The notes below the pieces were generated by a model. That model searched no databases and was not told the origin of the DNA. It worked only from the letters and a program-made list of their open reading frames with translations. 64,000 bases of DNA from RHLJ01 sp048058975 (GTDB taxonomy: Bacteria > Bacteroidota > Rhodothermia > Balneolales > Balneolaceae): assembly GCA_048058975.1 (NCBI GenBank), contig JBLLNP010000001.1:186001-250000 (forward strand), given 5' to 3'. Position 1 is the stretch's first letter; every line of letters starts with the position of its first letter. Below, one piece after another: positions 56,570-64,000 of this stretch. Made by a program: the position numbers and the translations under genes.

Positions 56570-56812
56570 ATGCATACAAAGGAAGAAATACAGGAAGCCT
56601 TATCGGTTGTGATTAAGCGCGAACGAGATCAGAAAGGATTGTCTCAGTTCGATTTGGCTGTAGGCAGTGATTTGCACAGAACAATGATTGAGTTCATTGA
56701 ACGCAGAAAAAGGATGCCTACAATTCATTCATTTTTGAAGATTGCTGAGGCGTTGGAAGTTTCACCAAGCTACCTAATGCAAGAGCTTGAAAAAGAGTTA
56801 GATAAGAAATAA
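56570..56812 (+). CDS. Small XRE-family transcriptional regulator
   Basis: An 80-residue Cro/cI-type DNA-binding protein. The HTH reads QKGLSQFDLAVGSDLHRTMI, followed by the usual IERRKRMPTIHSFLKIAEAL and a short acidic tail. It is divergent from the 55294 lipoprotein gene and lies in a region of phage-like genes, so it may control the recombination module on the opposite strand or the lipoprotein gene. Ends TAA. Size is typical for phage or plasmid repressors and for small orphan regulators. Confidence 0.85.
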   Translation: MHTKEEIQEALSVVIKRERDQKGLSQFDLAVGSDLHRTMIEFIERRKRMPTIHSFLKIAEALEVSPSYLMQELEKELDKK

Positions 56813-56836
56813 AAAGGAGGCCCGAAGGCCTCCCTC
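56811..56836. terminator. Terminator shared by XRE gene and minus-strand 56835 gene
   Basis: GGAGGCC (56816-56822) pairs with GGCCTCC (56827-56833) around CGAA. The T-run (TTTTT) follows on the minus strand, right after the TGA stop of the 56835 gene, so that TGA acts as a real stop. On the plus strand it may also end the XRE transcript. Confidence 0.85.
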
Positions 56837-57350
56837 AACTAGTCACGCCATTAGCCGAAAATTCTTCAGCTGGTTTATAATCTGGGCGTTCGACAACCCG
56901 AATATACTCCCCAGAAGGCTTTAGGGCAAAGTAAGAGACTTCACCAGTAGTAGAATCTTTGTACGGAATGATGCTTTCTATATTTGCGTAAGTACGCTCA
57001 TCTGTTTCGTTTTGTACCAGAAATAGAGTAGCACTCATACCCACATAGTTCTCCAGATTTATTCCTTCCTGAAGTTCCTTAGGTGAGTATTTTTCACCCC
57101 GCCACTTCTCAAGAAATTTCCTGAGCGAGGCCTTTTCATTCAAGCTTTTAGTGAACCGCTTTCCAACTACGAAGCGTTTTCCGTTTTCATCGGTGGATTC
57201 AAGCTCGAACATTAAGCTTACTTTTTCTTTAGAACCCCAAGGCGTTTCGACTTGTCCAATGGAGATGGCATCCACGCACACCCCATGGTGTAAACCTTCA
57301 TCTGGAATAGGATATTGGGAAGGATCTTCGATAATTATTAAATCAGACAT
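56835..57350 (-). CDS. Phage-type protein of unknown function (possible ssDNA-binding/recombination accessory)
   Basis: A 171-residue protein that follows the YqaJ nuclease gene by 15 bases on the minus strand. It is beta-rich with segments like GVCVDAISIGQVETPWGSKE, KVSLMFELESTDENG, then LVQNETDERTYANIE. This pattern matches the small replication/recombination proteins that accompany YqaJ or RecT genes in phages and plasmids, and may be single-strand binding. I cannot name a family. Ends with TGA directly before a terminator; this shows normal use of TGA as stop in this gene. Confidence 0.55.
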   Translation of the reverse strand: MSDLIIIEDPSQYPIPDEGLHHGVCVDAISIGQVETPWGSKEKVSLMFELESTDENGKRFVVGKRFTKSLNEKASLRKFLEKWRGEKYSPKELQEGINLENYVGMSATLFLVQNETDERTYANIESIIPYKDSTTGEVSYFALKPSGEYIRVVERPDYKPAEEFSANGVTS

Positions 57351-57365
57351 TGCTGCCTCCAGTAG

Positions 57366-58295
57366 TTAATTGACGGTAAACCGTCGTGTTGTTATTTGGT
57401 TTAAGAATTGTTTGTACAGCTCGGGGTGAGCCTTCTTGAATGCAGTTGTATCCAATCTATTCTGGGTTGAGTTTTTCCAGCTAATCAGTTTCTTACCTCC
57501 ACATAATAACTGCTCAGAATCTCCAAGAACCTGTTTGAGCTTTATGCGAAGATGCTCGTCCATTTTCTCCAGATCGGAAATACGATCTCGTACCCCTTTT
57601 AGCTCGGTGTAATAGCCATAGGCTTTAGGAGTAGCCTCAAGAGTTTTACCCTCCATGCTGTCAGGGTAGAGTAAAAGCATATCAGTATCTGTGGTAGGGT
57701 CAGGTGGTATATTGGCAATAATATGCCGGTTCCACCATGCCACCGCTTTTTCAAAAAGCTGATCAATCAGCTCCTGATTACGGCGGATAAGTATCGGTTC
57801 GTGAAAGAAACCGGTGTCTCTTTCCATGATAGCGAGGTAGCTGTATTGATATCCAGTAAGGAACATGTACCATTGAATCTGATATTCCCAGCTGAGTGGA
57901 TACAGGTTCTCCTCGCTTTTTAGGCGCATAGAACTGGTGCTCTTTATTTCGAGTACACCGGGAGAATCATGAAGCTCAGAGGAAATGATTTGCCTATCAA
58001 TATTTCCACGTAGGAAACTATATTCCGGATGTTCATACGCCTCAGAGATATTGCGGACTTTCAGGCCGGTGGTCTGACAGAACTTTTCTGCAATAACAGG
58101 TTCCAGAATATGTCCTAGCTCTGTGATCGGAGTAGAGCCTTGCGGTTCCATACGTCCGGTTTTAATCATCCATAGTTGAAGTGGAGTTTGATACTTCGAT
58201 TTTCCAAACGCTGATGCCAGTTCGCTTCCACCTAGATAATTCATCCGGGCATGAACCCATTCTTTGCTTGGGATATTGTCTAAGAGTTTAGTCAT
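57366..58295 (-). CDS. YqaJ-family viral recombinase (lambda exonuclease-like nuclease)
   Basis: A 309-residue nuclease of the YqaJ/lambda exonuclease fold that resects double-stranded ends for recombination. I use ATG 58295 (MTKLLDNIPSKEW) since the longer frame overlaps the terminator of the neighbouring gene and reads as low-complexity. Motifs: YLGGSELASAFGKSKYQTPL near residues 15-35, a Gly-His-Glu (LGHILEPVIAE), then GVLEIKSTSS carrying the catalytic Glu-x-Lys and WEYQIQWYMFLTG. It is followed by the 171-residue protein. Family call good; function in phage or plasmid recombination. Confidence 0.88.
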   Translation of the reverse strand: MTKLLDNIPSKEWVHARMNYLGGSELASAFGKSKYQTPLQLWMIKTGRMEPQGSTPITELGHILEPVIAEKFCQTTGLKVRNISEAYEHPEYSFLRGNIDRQIISSELHDSPGVLEIKSTSSMRLKSEENLYPLSWEYQIQWYMFLTGYQYSYLAIMERDTGFFHEPILIRRNQELIDQLFEKAVAWWNRHIIANIPPDPTTDTDMLLLYPDSMEGKTLEATPKAYGYYTELKGVRDRISDLEKMDEHLRIKLKQVLGDSEQLLCGGKKLISWKNSTQNRLDTTAFKKAHPELYKQFLNQITTRRFTVN

Positions 58296-58324
58296 AGGTA
58301 TTTGAGTTAGTGTTAGTAGAAATA

Positions 58325-58352
58325 AAAAAGCCCTCCGATTACTCGGAAGGCT
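58325..58352 (-). terminator. Rho-independent terminator after the 54-residue gene
   Basis: On the minus strand GCCTTCCGA pairs with TCGGAGGGC around GTAA, then TTTTTT. The stop codon of the short gene (58339-58341) lies in the loop, a compact arrangement. Confidence 0.85.
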
Positions 58353-58503
58353 CTTCATACATGGGTTCATGTTGTGGTTGCCAGGGCTGTTCTCCAAAGA
58401 AAAGCACTCTTAGTAACTGCCGAAAAAAAGCAGCAAGTGAATCAATGGCATCTTTGATGATTTCTCGTATTAAGGCTTTTAAAAGCATGAAGTAGATATT
58501 CAT
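58339..58503 (-). CDS. Small 54-residue protein translationally coupled to DUF932 gene
   Basis: A short frame that begins with ATG at 58503 overlapping the TGA of the DUF932 gene (ATGA) and ends TAA at 58339 inside the terminator stem-loop. The peptide starts MNIYFMLLKALIREIIKDAI, has SLAAFFRQLLRVLFF and a Pro/Gln/Glu-rich end. No family known. It is amphipathic and may be a small membrane-associated or regulatory protein. Support: overlapping ATGA, no room for anything else, and a terminator right at the stop. Confidence 0.6.
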   Translation of the reverse strand: MNIYFMLLKALIREIIKDAIDSLAAFFRQLLRVLFFGEQPWQPQHEPMYEEPSE

Positions 58504-59267
58504 AACGCGAAGACCTTAGATACTTTATCCTGATACCGGGCTTGCAGGTGAGGCTCCATCTCGTGAGAGATTCGGTTGGTCAACCTGTTGAGAAGCTGCC
58601 ATTGAGTGATACGACCGATTTCTTCCTCGGCTATCGCTTGCTCCGCTAATCGCTTAGAGATCTTCTCAGAAACATTCTCGACCAGCTGTTCATCCACCCG
58701 AAGGGCTTCGAGCCGGTTAATACGCTCCTGAATCTCAGGAAAGTATACTCGGGCCTCAGCCAATTTTTCGCCCAAGTTCTCAAAGGAGAACCCTTTTGTA
58801 TGGCGGGAATAGTATTTGCTGAGCACAGTCCCAAACACTATTCCATTGGAGCAGATTGCACGAATAGCACCGAAATAAAAACGGACACCCTCACTTTGGT
58901 CATAAGAGTTATGAATGAAGGCAGACAAGGCAATATCAGACTCCCTATCCCGGAGCCTAAGCTCAGGAAATGTAATCTGAAGGCGCATCCGTTCATTACT
59001 CACGAAAGAGTGGGAAGGATCAATTTTGAAGCTATGGCCACACGTTGCCAGTTGACGAAGCAGGGCATCAATTAGGTCAGAATTGGTCACAATCTTGTAC
59101 GTGTCTTTCACAATGGAAATAACCTCGTTGGTATCCTCACGGACGATGGCTTTGTAGCCATTGGAAAGAAAGGTATCCGGATTTTCCAGATTTATGATTG
59201 GGGATTGCTGGTCGTCCACAGCAACCACTCGCTGGGTTACAGGAAAGCAAAAAGGTTCTAGGTTCAT
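58500..59267 (-). CDS. DUF932 phage/plasmid-type protein
   Basis: A 255-residue protein of the DUF932 family, typical of phages, plasmids and integrative elements. I use ATG 59267 (MNLEPFCFPVTQRVV); a longer frame to 59375 adds hydrophobic residues unlike the family. Recognisable segments are NGYKAIVREDTNEVIS, SIVKDTYKIVTN, IALSAFIHNSYDQSEGVR and RAICSNGIVFGT. Function is not known. Ends in TGA overlapping a short coupled gene. If TGA were sense it would add only about six codons before a TAA, so this gene does not discriminate the genetic code. Confidence 0.87.
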   Translation of the reverse strand: MNLEPFCFPVTQRVVAVDDQQSPIINLENPDTFLSNGYKAIVREDTNEVISIVKDTYKIVTNSDLIDALLRQLATCGHSFKIDPSHSFVSNERMRLQITFPELRLRDRESDIALSAFIHNSYDQSEGVRFYFGAIRAICSNGIVFGTVLSKYYSRHTKGFSFENLGEKLAEARVYFPEIQERINRLEALRVDEQLVENVSEKISKRLAEQAIAEEEIGRITQWQLLNRLTNRISHEMEPHLQARYQDKVSKVFAL

Positions 59268-59392
59268 AAGAGTTGGATTAAGAGTTAATGAGATTATTCT
59301 CATTACTCTTATACCAAAAAGGGGGGCGGAATAAGGTATAAGAACAGTGAAGGTCAATAGGCTTTCATAACTCATAACTAAATCTTACCACA

Positions 59393-59845
59393 ATGCACCA
59401 AGTAGCTGAAGTATCACTTCGATATAAAACCGAAGTCGCGTATGACGAACGTCCTAAAATAAGCACACCTGTGGAGGCTGAAACTTACCTGAGGACGATC
59501 TTTGATGAAGAGGTTTTAGAATTACACGAAGTCTTTATAATCGTGATGTTAAATGCCGCAAGAAGAGTTTTAGGATGGTCTCAAATCTCTCAAGGAACCA
59601 AAAATGCTACCTTAGTAGATACCGCTTCCGTTGCACAAGTCGTTTTGCTAGGGAATGCCACAAGCGTAGTTCTCGCCCATAATCATCCATCTGGAAAACT
59701 CCAAGAATCAGCCAGTGACTTAAATCTCACTGTTCGACTCATGAAAGGGCTGAAGCTATTTCAGATATCTGTTGATGACCACATAATTCTCACTAAGGAC
59801 TCGTATTTGTCATTTAGAGAAGAAGGGCTGATGAAAGAGAGTTAA
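59393..59845 (+). CDS. radC: RadC-family protein (MPN/JAB domain)
   Basis: A 150-residue RadC-type protein with a JAB/MPN metalloprotein fold: LNAARRVLGWSQISQG, then the metal motif AHNHPSGKLQESASDLNLT (His-x-His with Asp), and the C-terminal VDDHIILTKD. This short form lacks the N-terminal helix-hairpin-helix and is the version typical of mobile elements (YeeS/RadC-like). It stands alone on the plus strand, divergent from DUF932 and convergent with the primase-helicase. Biochemical role uncertain despite the name. Confidence 0.93.
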   Translation: MHQVAEVSLRYKTEVAYDERPKISTPVEAETYLRTIFDEEVLELHEVFIIVMLNAARRVLGWSQISQGTKNATLVDTASVAQVVLLGNATSVVLAHNHPSGKLQESASDLNLTVRLMKGLKLFQISVDDHIILTKDSYLSFREEGLMKES

Positions 59846-59860
59846 GCTCTCTTTTTTTAA
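59834..59860 (+). terminator. Rho-independent terminator at the end of radC-like gene
   Basis: AGAGAG (59836-59841) pairs with CTCTCT (59847-59852), then a T-run to 59858. The TAA stop of the gene sits in the loop. The 59861-60072 stretch that follows has one 49-codon frame (59927-60076) that I do not consider real. Confidence 0.82.
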
Positions 59861-60072
59861 CCTCAAAAAGCTTTATAAGACCTCTTAAATTTTTTCAAAA
59901 AAAATATTTCAGAATCCGGTTTTCAGATGGAAAAGGCTTTATTTCCTGGGTCGAAATTAACTCCGGTTGGAGGGTGGCTATATAGCAGGGCGGGGGGTGG
60001 TTGGGTCCCATATTCGCTTGAAAATGGAAATAACTACAAACCATTACTTTCTCCAAAAATGGCCCTTATTTC

Positions 60073-62553
60073 CTAGTCATTCACAAAGTCTTGGGTAATT
60101 CTGAGGGGAAGATTCGAATAAATATCCACTTCCACATCTTCACGCAGTGCCCTCGCTCTCCCAGCCGCTTGCACGAGTTCGCTTTCAATAAGACTGAGTT
60201 GAATGCTTTGTAGCCGTTTGTTGTCAAAAGTATTGAAGTTGAAACGGAAGTGGCCTCATTCTACTATTTGCATACGAAATTCCCGGTTAAACTGATCCAC
60301 ATTTACTCCCAAGACTTTCCCAATGAGCAGATACTGAGCATTGTGTTTATGAGGAGTGCCTAACACGTTAATGGAAGTACCCGTGTACTGGTTATAGCCC
60401 GAGCAGTTTCCAAACCACATATCTGAAGATGCTCCTTCAATTTGCTCATGGAAACTTTTGAAAGTGATTGTTGGACGATCAGGTAGTTTTTCTTTTATCT
60501 GGTCTAACCGCTGAGCTAACGAATTCCGGGAATAGGAGTATCTAACATGCTGGGTAATGGTTCCAGCATGAGTTACATCTGAAATATCAATAACGCGAAC
60601 ACGTTCACCGTATAGCTCCTTATAGATTTCCACTGGAATGGTAGCGCTCATAATAATGATCTTTTTATCTATCGGAAGTTCCTCTCGGCGAATAAAGTGA
60701 ATTATATCTCGGTCATTTTCATCCTTGTAGAAATAAGCACAGTTCAGAAACTTCATGATATTGGTTTCAATACCTTCAGTCTGCATAAAGAGCATCCATT
60801 CATTGGAAATATCGACGTTGAACTCTTCAGGAAGAGTCAATATTTCACCTTCTTCTACTTGTTCTAAATAGCGCTGAAGCTCAATCAACTGCGTAGTGTA
60901 GCGTCCAAAAAGTCGTGACTTACTTTTCTTTTTGATCTTTTTTAGGTCAGCTATTTTTAGCGTGTCTACATCTAGGATCAGAGGTAGAGGATCCTCGTCA
61001 AAGATAATGGTATCATGGCTGAACGAAGTATGAATCGCCCGGCTATGGGTTGTGAAAATACTTTTTACAGACTCTTGAGCGGCCCTGTTTTGATTGACGT
61101 AGGTTTGTGCAATAGCCTGATCTTCGGGACTACATCCGAACCCTTTGGTTAGCTCGTGCAGTATTTTATGTACTTGTTTGGTGAATCCTCCCGAATAGAG
61201 CCTGGAGAAATTTAAATTAAGCTGAGCGTCGTTAAATTCCGGGAACTCAGGCGTGACTATGGCTGATCCTGTATCCTCCCGGTCATTATACACTTCTCGT
61301 TTAAGTTTATTAGTGGGGAAGGCTAAAGTGACTTCTTTGAGGTCTTTAATGCTTCGCGTTTTCCCGAGTCCTGTCGGTAGTTTAAAAATCACGAGGTCAT
61401 TATCCAGCTCATCCATCACTTGATCGAATTCGTAGTTGAAATAGTCCTGTGCATGCCTCAACGACATTCGCTGAATGGGTTCAATTTGCTCAATGCCATC
61501 TAATAGATCACGCTCGGCAGTAATCAAATTACGGTACCGATGATCGCTTGGGTAAGGAGAGAAGTTGTCGAGCCTCTGAGGGAAATAGGCTGTTTCGAGT
61601 TGCTTATTATACTTTGCAAACTTACGAGCTAATTCGAAGCGACCATCGTTGGGGTAGGGATTATTTCCAGTATGATTTGCGTTAAATGCTCTGAGTCTTT
61701 CTTCATAAACCTGTTGCCCACCTTGTAACCAGACTAGATTTTGAGCTAAACCAACTAAATGCTCATAAGTAAGCCTTTCCTCACCATTCATGAAATCAAA
61801 AAAAATGCGAACTCTTGATTGAAGTTTATTCCAATCGATGGATTTATTTTTCTTATTTAATATGAGTCGCTCATAGAATTCCTTAGCTAATTGATTTGTG
61901 GTTTTAGAGCGGGCTCCTATAGTATTACTATAGGAAGCCGTCGAAAAACCATCTTTTCTTAGAAACTTTGCCCCAGGATGTTTTGGATTAATTTTACGTA
62001 ATCGCCCCCCATGTTTTAGTTTATCTGATTCCAATACTGAAAAGAAAAGATTCAATGAAATCGCTTTGGAGTTTAATACCTGCCCCTTTTTGTTAGTTCC
62101 ATAGAACATGTGTGCAGTATTTTTACAGGCTTTGTCTGCTTCCGGGTACATTGCAATAAGCCCATCCATGAGATAGTTTCTAGCTTCTATGTCGGTTATA
62201 AAGGTATCCAGTACAAATAGGAGCCTAAACTTACGTTTAGCTGGCGTATCGCTAAAAGTGGGATACCAAGCATTTGGTGTAATCTCATAAGCTTGCATTC
62301 GTTTGATCGCCTCTTCGGGTGTAATCCCGCCATCGAAGTCTAAGGCCAGTATGCTTTGACCAATCCAGTTTGCATTTGAGCGAGTCCCATTGAACACGGA
62401 AGGACTTCAGGTGATACCTTGCTCAATATCTTGGATCAGCTCTTCAATGTGTTCTACATATCCTTTTATTAAGTCTGAAGAAATTTGGGCTGCTTCGTGT
62501 TTATCTGGTTTTCTGGTAAAAGTGCGGGTATTAGCGCTGAGTTCAATGTTCAT
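60073..62553 (-). CDS. Primase-helicase read through two in-frame TGA codons (putative opal-recoded)
   Basis: Read from ATG 62553 to TAG at 60073-60075 this is one 826-residue protein with TGA at codon 49 (62407-62409) and codon 766 (60256-60258). Without TGA decoding it splits into a 48-residue stub, a 713-residue fragment and a tail. Residues about 50-120 resemble a phage primase domain (NGTRSNANWIGQSILALDFD just after the first TGA). Walker A LPTGLGKTRS is near residue 395, then FDEDPLPLI as a DExD-like motif. The SF2-type motif VI, VQAAGRARALRED, lies beyond the second TGA. Trp fits both TGA positions (ITWSPS, VEWGHF). Alternatives: CGA-to-TGA mutation or decay. Neighbour on the same strand shows the same pattern. 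Confidence 0.72.
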
Positions 62554-62641
62554 GAGTTGTTCTCTCTTGTTATTATTTATTGGATCCTTAACGAAGCCAA
62601 CCTCCATTTTGGAAATTGGCTCATTATATAGTTTTGTTTTT

Positions 62642-63247
62642 TTAAGGGGTCTTCTGGCTGTGTACCGGGATTGTATAATGAAAACCAGTTTCGCGTTTCA
62701 AATAGTATGTATATACTTGATCAACCTTATTGAAATGCCTTGGTGTGAAATACCCTGACTTATCCTCTTTCATGGCTTGTATGAGATCATCATAACTCTC
62801 TACCCAGTCCATCTTTTTATCTCCTCGCATCCACATAAAGATACTATTGCAATAGGTATGCCATGAGTTTAGTAAGCACCAGCCTATAAAGGTTTCCTTC
62901 TTGAGCAGGTAATAGGCAAAGCGTTGTACCGCTTCATCATTACTAGGCCCGAAGAAATTACCCGGTAGGGTAAAGGTTAAATGAGGGTATTGTTTAGGTG
63001 TAATAGTACCACGAGCTATACCCCATAAGATGTTAGTCGCATTTTCTAAAGGACGGGTTCAAAGATATTTTCTCACACAATGTGAAATGACCCATGGGGT
63101 AACCCCAAAGTATTCCGCAGTTTTTCTATTGCCATGGGTGTACCAATAATTATAAACGGCTTGTTCGCCGTGTATTTCGATGAGTTTTTTACTTCAGCCT
63201 CTTGGGCCAGCATGTATTTTGTTTACTTGTATCGGATGCTTTTGCAT
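62642..63247 (-). CDS. Trp-rich HTH-like protein read through two in-frame TGA codons
   Basis: From ATG 63247 to TAA at 62642 there are 202 codons, open except for TGA at codon 18 (63194-63196) and codon 63 (63059-63061). No TAA, TAG or frameshift interrupts it. Segments: HAGPRG-TGA-SKKLIEIHGE, then NRKTAEYFGVTPWVISHCVR, which looks like a helix-turn-helix, then KYL-TGA-TRPLENAT. The protein has seven TGG-coded Trp. The ATG has an ideal RBS (AGGAGAG five bases upstream), which argues for an expressed gene rather than a relic. Function unknown; DNA-binding protein of a phage-like element is likely. Standard-code prediction would show only its last 64 residues (MWMRGDKK...). Confidence 0.7.
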
Positions 63248-63252
63248 TTGCT

Positions 63253-63257
63253 CTCCT
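63253..63257 (-). promoter_or_regulatory. Strong RBS of the TGA-containing 62642 gene
   Basis: AGGAG (within AGGAGAG, minus strand, 63251-63257) five bases before ATG 63247. It decides the start and shows the gene is set up for translation upstream of both TGA codons. The region 63258-63361 is AT-rich and likely holds the promoter. Confidence 0.75.
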
Positions 63258-63361
63258 GACTTTATTTTTTTGTTGAAATGGATTCTTCTTATCTGATGTT
63301 CACACATCTATATTAATTCTATTACACTACGTGGGATTTGTCAAGTGAATTTGAAATTTTG

Positions 63362-63397
63362 TCAAAAAAAGTGGCTACTTGTTGGAGAGTAGCCATC
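63362..63397 (-). terminator. Rho-independent terminator after the 63406 gene
   Basis: GGCTACT (63373-63379) pairs with AGTAGCC (63388-63394), extended by one A-T pair, and TTTTTTT follows on the minus strand. The next gene (62642-63247) therefore has its own promoter. Confidence 0.85.
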
Positions 63398-63405
63398 ATT
63401 TTTAA

Positions 63406-63972
63406 CTAGTCTGCAATTTCAGTTAGCCGTAAATATTTCTCTACAGTTCTCAAAATAGGTTCCTTTACATCAATATGATATCCTTTATAGATACCTCTTT
63501 CTGTACAACCTAGATAGGAGAATCCCCATTCCTTAGGATTGAAAGGATACCGGAAGTTTCGAAATCCTGAGGTATTTATGGTTGGGTCTCTTTGTTCAAT
63601 TGCGTTCTGACGATGTTCATAAATATTGATCAGTGCATTTAGGACCCAACCTCTGTCATATCGATGCTGTAAATGATAATATCTCTCAGCGATATGAGTA
63701 GGTAGGCTTAACTTAAATACACGCTTTTCCACATTTTGGCCATAGCTGCGTCCTCCGTGGTCTGTTAGATAAATACCATTGTCTTCAATGAAATAGTCAT
63801 ACAATTGAGGAATTTGTGACGTTATATACCGGGCTTCAAGTTCGAACTTCTTAGCTGAACTTCCACTCATGCTGCCTGATTCAGCTGCGAGACGGGCATG
63901 AGTATGTAATACTTCATAATCCTTCTCAAAAAGCTCAAAGGTCATATAATGCTTATTCTTGGTTTTATTCAT
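63406..63972 (-). CDS. Unknown phage-like protein
   Basis: A 188-residue protein with ATG 63972 and GGAG upstream; ends in TAG. No TGA in frame. Segments: KHYMTFELFEKDYEVLHTHA, AERYYHLQHRYDRGWVLN, INTSGFRNFRYPFNPKEWG. His-, Tyr- and Arg-rich; no family recognised. It lies in the same orientation as the two TGA-containing genes and ends before a terminator. Nothing in it contradicts the TGA-sense hypothesis (its two Trp are TGG). Confidence 0.5.
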   Translation of the reverse strand: MNKTKNKHYMTFELFEKDYEVLHTHARLAAESGSMSGSSAKKFELEARYITSQIPQLYDYFIEDNGIYLTDHGGRSYGQNVEKRVFKLSLPTHIAERYYHLQHRYDRGWVLNALINIYEHRQNAIEQRDPTINTSGFRNFRYPFNPKEWGFSYLGCTERGIYKGYHIDVKEPILRTVEKYLRLTEIAD

Positions 63973-64000
63973 TCCTGTCTACTCCTTTTTTTTCAACCCA

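Noticed and set aside
58310..58495. 61-codon plus-strand frame over the terminator and short gene
   Set aside because: It runs antisense to the coupled 54-residue gene and through a terminator hairpin; no homology signals.
59927..60076. 49-codon plus-strand frame after radC
   Set aside because: It lies after a strong terminator, overlaps the 3' end of the primase-helicase reading and has no RBS or recognisable protein character.
62390..62758. 122-codon plus-strand frame opposite the primase-helicase and Trp-rich gene
   Set aside because: Antisense shadow with no domain signals; the minus strand has coherent motifs.
60073..63247. Selenocysteine explanation for the TGA codons
   Set aside because: Four TGA in two genes without a Cys/Sec-type motif or SECIS-like hairpin after each; Trp decoding fits better.
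1..64000. CRISPR arrays, rRNA or a complete IS element
   Set aside because: No regularly spaced repeats, transposase or rRNA sequence was found while reading; fine-scale repeats need a computer search.

Overview
The window reads as a stretch of chromosome from a Gram-negative bacterium of the Bacteroidota/Rhodothermota/Balneolota type. That is an inference from moderate AT-richness, signal peptides and lipoproteins, an A2M/PBP1C pair, and RND metal pumps and MerT-MerP and HMA-AraC fusions of the kind found in that group; no rRNA or marker gene fixes the taxon. Most genes use the standard code, and many end in TGA.

Layout. (1) 1-4.8 kb: the 3' part of a bacterial alpha-2-macroglobulin gene followed by pbpC (PBP1C). 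(2) 5.07-10.1 kb: a five-gene operon. It encodes a natural FliF-FliG-type fusion, an exported protein with an apparent outer-membrane barrel, a TPR lipoprotein, and MotA-like and MotB-like stator proteins. No other flagellar gene is in the window, so this looks like a non-canonical stator-driven envelope machine. (3) 10.2-11.6 kb: two housekeeping-type genes, a TIGR02206-like membrane protein and a PaiB-like protein. (4) 11.7-24.05 kb: a dense defence island. It is a type I restriction-modification locus with two hsdM genes, one hsdS and one hsdR, into which a DUF262/GmrSD-like gene, a small nuclease-like gene, a HEPN gene and a DarT-DarG toxin-antitoxin pair are interleaved. It ends at a terminator and a tRNA-Arg(ACG) gene. 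(5) 24.4-46.2 kb: a heavy-metal resistance island of two converging gene sets. The plus-strand set has a CzcA-type RND pump fused to its own outer-membrane factor, a frameshifted adaptor, an HMA-AraC regulator, a Zn/Cd-type P1B ATPase, ArsR with a palindromic operator, MerTP and a GDCCVxC protein. The minus-strand set has a Met-rich small protein, CusA, CusC, CusB, a DUF3347 protein, a CopB-like ATPase, a DUF2231 protein and a SnoaL-like protein. (6) 46.3-54.2 kb: an AT-rich three-gene cassette with a 2159-residue STAND NTPase carrying a nuclease-like N-terminus, probably an Avs-like anti-phage system. (7) 54.4-56.5 kb: small unknown, DUF1232 and lipoprotein genes. (8) 56.5-64 kb: a phage- or plasmid-like replication/recombination module with an XRE regulator, YqaJ nuclease, DUF932, RadC, a primase-helicase, a Trp-rich HTH-like protein and an unknown.

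Most striking observation. In part 8, two adjacent genes (60073-62553 and 62642-63247) read as intact proteins only if TGA is translated. Each has two in-frame TGA codons and no other defect, and both end in TAG or TAA. The primase-helicase's helicase motif VI (QAAGRAR) lies beyond its second TGA. This is what an opal-recoded mobile element (TGA read as an amino acid, probably Trp) would look like inside a standard-code host. At least one gene 3 kb away uses TGA as a stop right before a terminator, so the extent of recoding is unclear and pseudogenisation by point mutation must be excluded.
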